Shown here: positions 60,901-64,000 of the stretch, in pieces
How the letters are laid out: each line of letters opens with the position of its first letter
Position numbering within the stretch: the stretch's first letter is position 1
Assembly: GCA_003116995.1 (NCBI GenBank)
Contig: BDSL01000087.1
Location: 408,968-472,967, forward strand
Length of the DNA stretch: 64,000 bases
Source of the DNA: Yamagishiella unicocca
Lineage: Eukaryota; Chlorophyta; Chlorophyceae; Chlamydomonadales; Volvocaceae
Direction of reading: 5' to 3'
Translations under genes and position numbers: made by a program
The notes under the pieces: model-generated
Told to the model about the DNA's origin: nothing
Database searches by the model: none
What the model saw: only the letters and a program-made list of their open reading frames with translations

Positions 60901-63900
60901 CCCAGAGGCGAATTTCGGTGGGGACGTTCCTTTCACCTAGGTATATCTACCGTTAAGCTGCGTGCCCAAGAGCGAGGCCGATCGAAGGTTGCCGGAGAAG
61001 CCGATGCTTGCCGATTGGCCGGACGTCCTCGTGCGGCGATCCCCAGAGGCGAATTTCGGTGGGGACGTTCCTTTCACCTAGGTATATCTACCGTTAAGCT
61101 GCGTGCCCAAGAGCGAGGCCGATCGAAGGTTGCCGGAGAAGCCGATGCTTGCCGATTGGCCCGGACGTCCTCGTGCGGCGATCCCCAGAGGCGAATTTCG
61201 GTGGGGACGTTCCTTTCACCTAGGTATATCTACCGTTAAGCTGCGTGCCCAAGAGCGAGGCCGATCGAAGGTTGCCGGAGAAGCCGATGCTTGCCGATTG
61301 GCCGGACGTCCTCGTGCGGCGATCCCCAGAGGCGAATTTCGGTGGGGACGTTCCTTTCACCTAGGTATATCTACCGTTAAGCTGCGTGCCCAAGAGCGAG
61401 GCCGATGAAGGTTGCCGGAGAAGCCGATGCTTGCCGATTGGCCGGACGTCCTCGTGCGGCGATCCCCAGAGGCGAATTTCGGTGGGGACGTTCCTTTCAC
61501 CTAGGTATATCTACCGTTAAGCTGCGTGCCCAAGAGCGAGGCGATCGAAGGTTGCCGGAGAAGCCGATGCTTGCCGATTGGCCGGACGTCCTCGTGCGGC
61601 GATCCCCAGAGGCGAATTTCGGTGGGGACGTTCCTTTCACCTAGGTATATCTACCGTTAAGCTGCGTGCCCAAGAGCGAGGCCGATCGAAGGTTGCCGGA
61701 GAAGCCGATGCTTGCCGATTGGCCGGACGTCCTCGTGCGGCGATCCCCAGAGGCGAATTTCGGTGGGGACGTTCCTTTCACCTAGGTATATCTACCGTTA
61801 AGCTGCGTGCCCAAGAGCGAGGCCGATCGAAGGTTGCCGGAGAAGCCGATGCTTGCCGATTGGCCGGACGTCCTCGTGCGGCGATCCCCAGAGGCGAATT
61901 TCGGTGGGGACGTTCCTTTCACCTAGGTATATCTACCGTTAAGCTGCGTGCCCAAGAGCGAGGCCGATCGAAGGTTGCCGGAGAAGCCGATGCTTCGATT
62001 GGCCAGACGTCCTCTGCGGCGATCCCCAAGGCGCGGTACGTTCCTACCTAGGTATATCTACGTTAACTGCGTCCCAGAGCAGCCGATCGAGTTGCCGGAA
62101 GCCGATGCTTGCCGATTGCGGACGTCCGTGCGGCGATCCCAGAGGCGAATTTCGGTGGGGACGTTCCTTTCACCTAGGTATATCTACCGTTAAGCTGCGT
62201 GCCCAAGAGCGAGGCCGATCGAAGGTTGCCGGAGAAGCCGATGCTTGCCGATTGGCCCGGACGTCCTCGTGCGGCGATCCCCAGAGGCGAATTTCGGTGG
62301 GGACGTTCCTTTCACCTAGGTATATCTACCGTTAAGCTGCGTGCCCAAAGCGAGGCCGATCGAAGGTTGCCGGAGAAGCCGATGCTTGCCGATTGGCCAG
62401 GACGTCCTCGTGCGGCGATCCCCAGAGGCGAATTTCGGTGGGACGTTCCTTTCACCTAGGTATATCTACCGTTAAGCTGCGTGCCCAAGAGCGAGGCCGA
62501 TCGAAGGTTGCCGGAGAAGCCGATGCTTGCCGATTGGCCAGGACGTCCTCGTGCGGCGATCCCCAGAGGCGAATTTCGGTGGGACGTTCCTTTCACCTAG
62601 GTATATCTACCGTTAAGCTGCGTGCCCAAGAGCGAGGCCGATCGAAGGTTGCCGGAGAAGCCGATGCTTGCCGATTGGCCCGGACGTCCTCGTGCGGCGA
62701 TCCCCAGAGGCGAATTTCGGTGGGGACGTTCCTTTCACCTAGGTATATCTACCGTTAAGCTGCGTGCCCAAGAGCGAGGCCGATCGAAGGTTGCCGGAGA
62801 AGCCGATGCTTGCCGATTGGCCCGGACGTCCTCGTGCGGCGATCCCCAGAGGCGAATTTCGGTGGGGACGTTCCTTTCACCTAGGTATATCTACCGTTAA
62901 GCTGCGTGCCCAAGAGCAGGCCGATCGAAGGTTGCCGGAGAAGCCGATGCTTGCCGATTGGCCCGGACGTCCTCGTGCGGCGATCCCCAGAGGCGAATTT
63001 CGGTGGGACGTTTCCTTTCACCTAGGTATATCTACCGTTAAGCTGCGTGCCCAAGAGCGAGGCGATCGAAGGTTGCCGGAGAAGCCGATGCTTGCCGATT
63101 GGCCCGGACGTCCTCGTGCGGCGATCCCCAGAGGCGAATTTCGGTGGGACGTTCCTTTCACCTAGGTATATCTACCGTTAAGCTGCGTGCCCAAGAGCGA
63201 GGCCGATCGAAGGTTGCCGGAGAAGCCGATGCTTGCCGATTGGCCCGGACGTCCTCGTGCGGCGATCCCCAGAGGCGAATTTCGGTGGGGACGTTCCTTT
63301 CACCTAGCTACCGTTAAGCTGCGTGCCCAAGAGCGAGGCCGATCGAAGGTTGCCGGAGAAGCCGATGCTTGCCGATTGGCCCGGACGTCCTCGTGCGGCG
63401 ATCCCCGAATTTCGGTGGGGACGTTCCTTTCACCTAGCTACCGTTAAGCTGCGTGCCCAAGAGCGAGGCCGATCGAAGGTTGCCGGAGAAGCCGATGCTT
63501 GCCGATTGGCCGGACGTCCTCGTGCGGCGATCCCCAGAGGCGAATTTCACGTTCCTTTCACCTAGGTATATCTACCGTTAAGCTGCGTGCCCAAGAGCGA
63601 GGCCGATCGAAGGTTGCCGGAGAAGCCGATGCTTGCCGATTGGCCCGGACGTCCTCGTGCGGCGATCCCAGAGGCGAATTTCGGTGGGGACGTTCCTTTC
63701 ACCTAGTATATCTACCGTTAAGCTGCGTGCCCAAGAGCGAGGCCGATCGAAGGTTGCCGGAGAAGCCGATGCTTGCCGATTGGCCCGGACGTCCTCGTGC
63801 GGCGATCCCCAGAGGCGAATTTCGGTGGGGACGTTCCTTTCACCTAGGTATATCTACCGTTAAGCTGCGTGCCCAAGAGCGAGGCCGATCGAAGGTTGCC

Positions 63901-64000
63901 GGAGAAGCCGATGCTTGCCGATTGGCCCGGACGTCCTCGTGCGGCGATCCCAGAGGCGAATTTCGGTGGGGACGTTCCTTTCACCTAGCCGTTAAGCTGC
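51965..64000. repeat. Satellite array 2: 142-bp unit, about 85 copies, running off the right edge
   Basis: The unit beginning aaggttgccggagaagccga recurs at 51965, 52107, 52249 and so on. Variants: cccggacg, ccaggacg or a 1-bp-shorter ccggacg; and a shorter unit (gcgaggttgccgg) lacking the ~11-bp ccgatcgaa segment at about 53089, 54638, 54770, 55611 and 57160. As 142 is not a multiple of 3, translation shifts frame every unit; the repeated 92-codon frames are artefacts and none is called as a gene. The last 2 kb contain more single-base deletions. Confidence 0.98.

Noticed and set aside
51965..64000. Dozens of overlapping 92-codon ORFs of nearly identical sequence on the plus strand
   Set aside because: They are translations of a 142-bp satellite read through two units until a stop. 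The frame shifts every unit and there is no start, splice or composition evidence for a gene.
44955..64000. CRISPR array
   Set aside because: The repeats are contiguous 142- and 177-bp units without short variable spacers, in a eukaryotic nuclear context with no cas genes.

Overview
The window is nuclear DNA of a green alga, most likely a volvocine chlorophyte (Chlamydomonas/Volvox relatives). The evidence is GC-rich genes split by many short GT-AG introns, TGTAA polyadenylation motifs downstream of stop codons, Gly/Ala/Gln/Pro-rich low-complexity protein tracts, a TTTTAGGG-type telomeric repeat embedded at 10173-10200, and gene content (ubiquilin, polycystin-like channel). Long open frames are rarely real genes here; the coding calls below were made by joining exons whose splice phases agree.

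Region by region. 1-11.4 kb: two tandem paralogous genes on the minus strand (copy A, cut by the left edge; copy B, 3' end at 6914). They encode an unrecognised protein with two membrane segments, a Cys-containing domain between them and, in B, a Pro/Gln-rich tail. Between them (5.4-6.3 kb) is a possible short inverted-repeat element. 13.3-17.1 kb: a minus-strand gene for a coiled-coil, low-complexity protein. 18.46-22.83 kb: a complete 11-exon ubiquilin gene (plus strand). 24.85-25.60 kb: a complete 3-exon gene for a 118-residue coiled-coil protein (minus). 28.11-28.67 kb: a complete 2-exon gene for a 121-residue protein (plus). 30.10-32.81 kb: a 6-exon UbiE-type SAM methyltransferase with an organelle-targeting-like N terminus (minus). 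33.50-33.74 kb: a small secreted poly-Gln ORF (minus). 34.0-35.4 kb: a ~172-bp tandem repeat rich in GGCATGCC palindromes. 35.7-38.6 kb: a plus-strand gene whose C-terminal part resembles the end of a JmjC cupin domain and carries an exact in-frame 30-codon duplication. 38.8-44.9 kb: a minus-strand polycystin/PKD2-like cation channel whose 5' end is not found and which abuts a satellite.

44.95-64 kb is almost entirely satellite DNA: about 36 copies of a 177-bp unit, a 0.5-kb island holding the 3' part of an unidentified minus-strand gene (51.4-51.7 kb), then about 85 copies of a 142-bp unit running off the right edge. The 177-bp unit contains the last codons, stop and 3' flank of the island gene, so that satellite appears to have been seeded from a gene's 3' end. 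Both arrays show higher-order duplication. The many ORFs inside the arrays are not genes.

The genes do not form an operon-like system. Ubiquilin belongs to proteasome delivery, the channel may be ciliary or membrane-bound, and the methyltransferase may be plastid-targeted; their proximity has no evident functional meaning. The least explained parts are the tandem two-membrane-segment gene pair and the gene-derived satellite.
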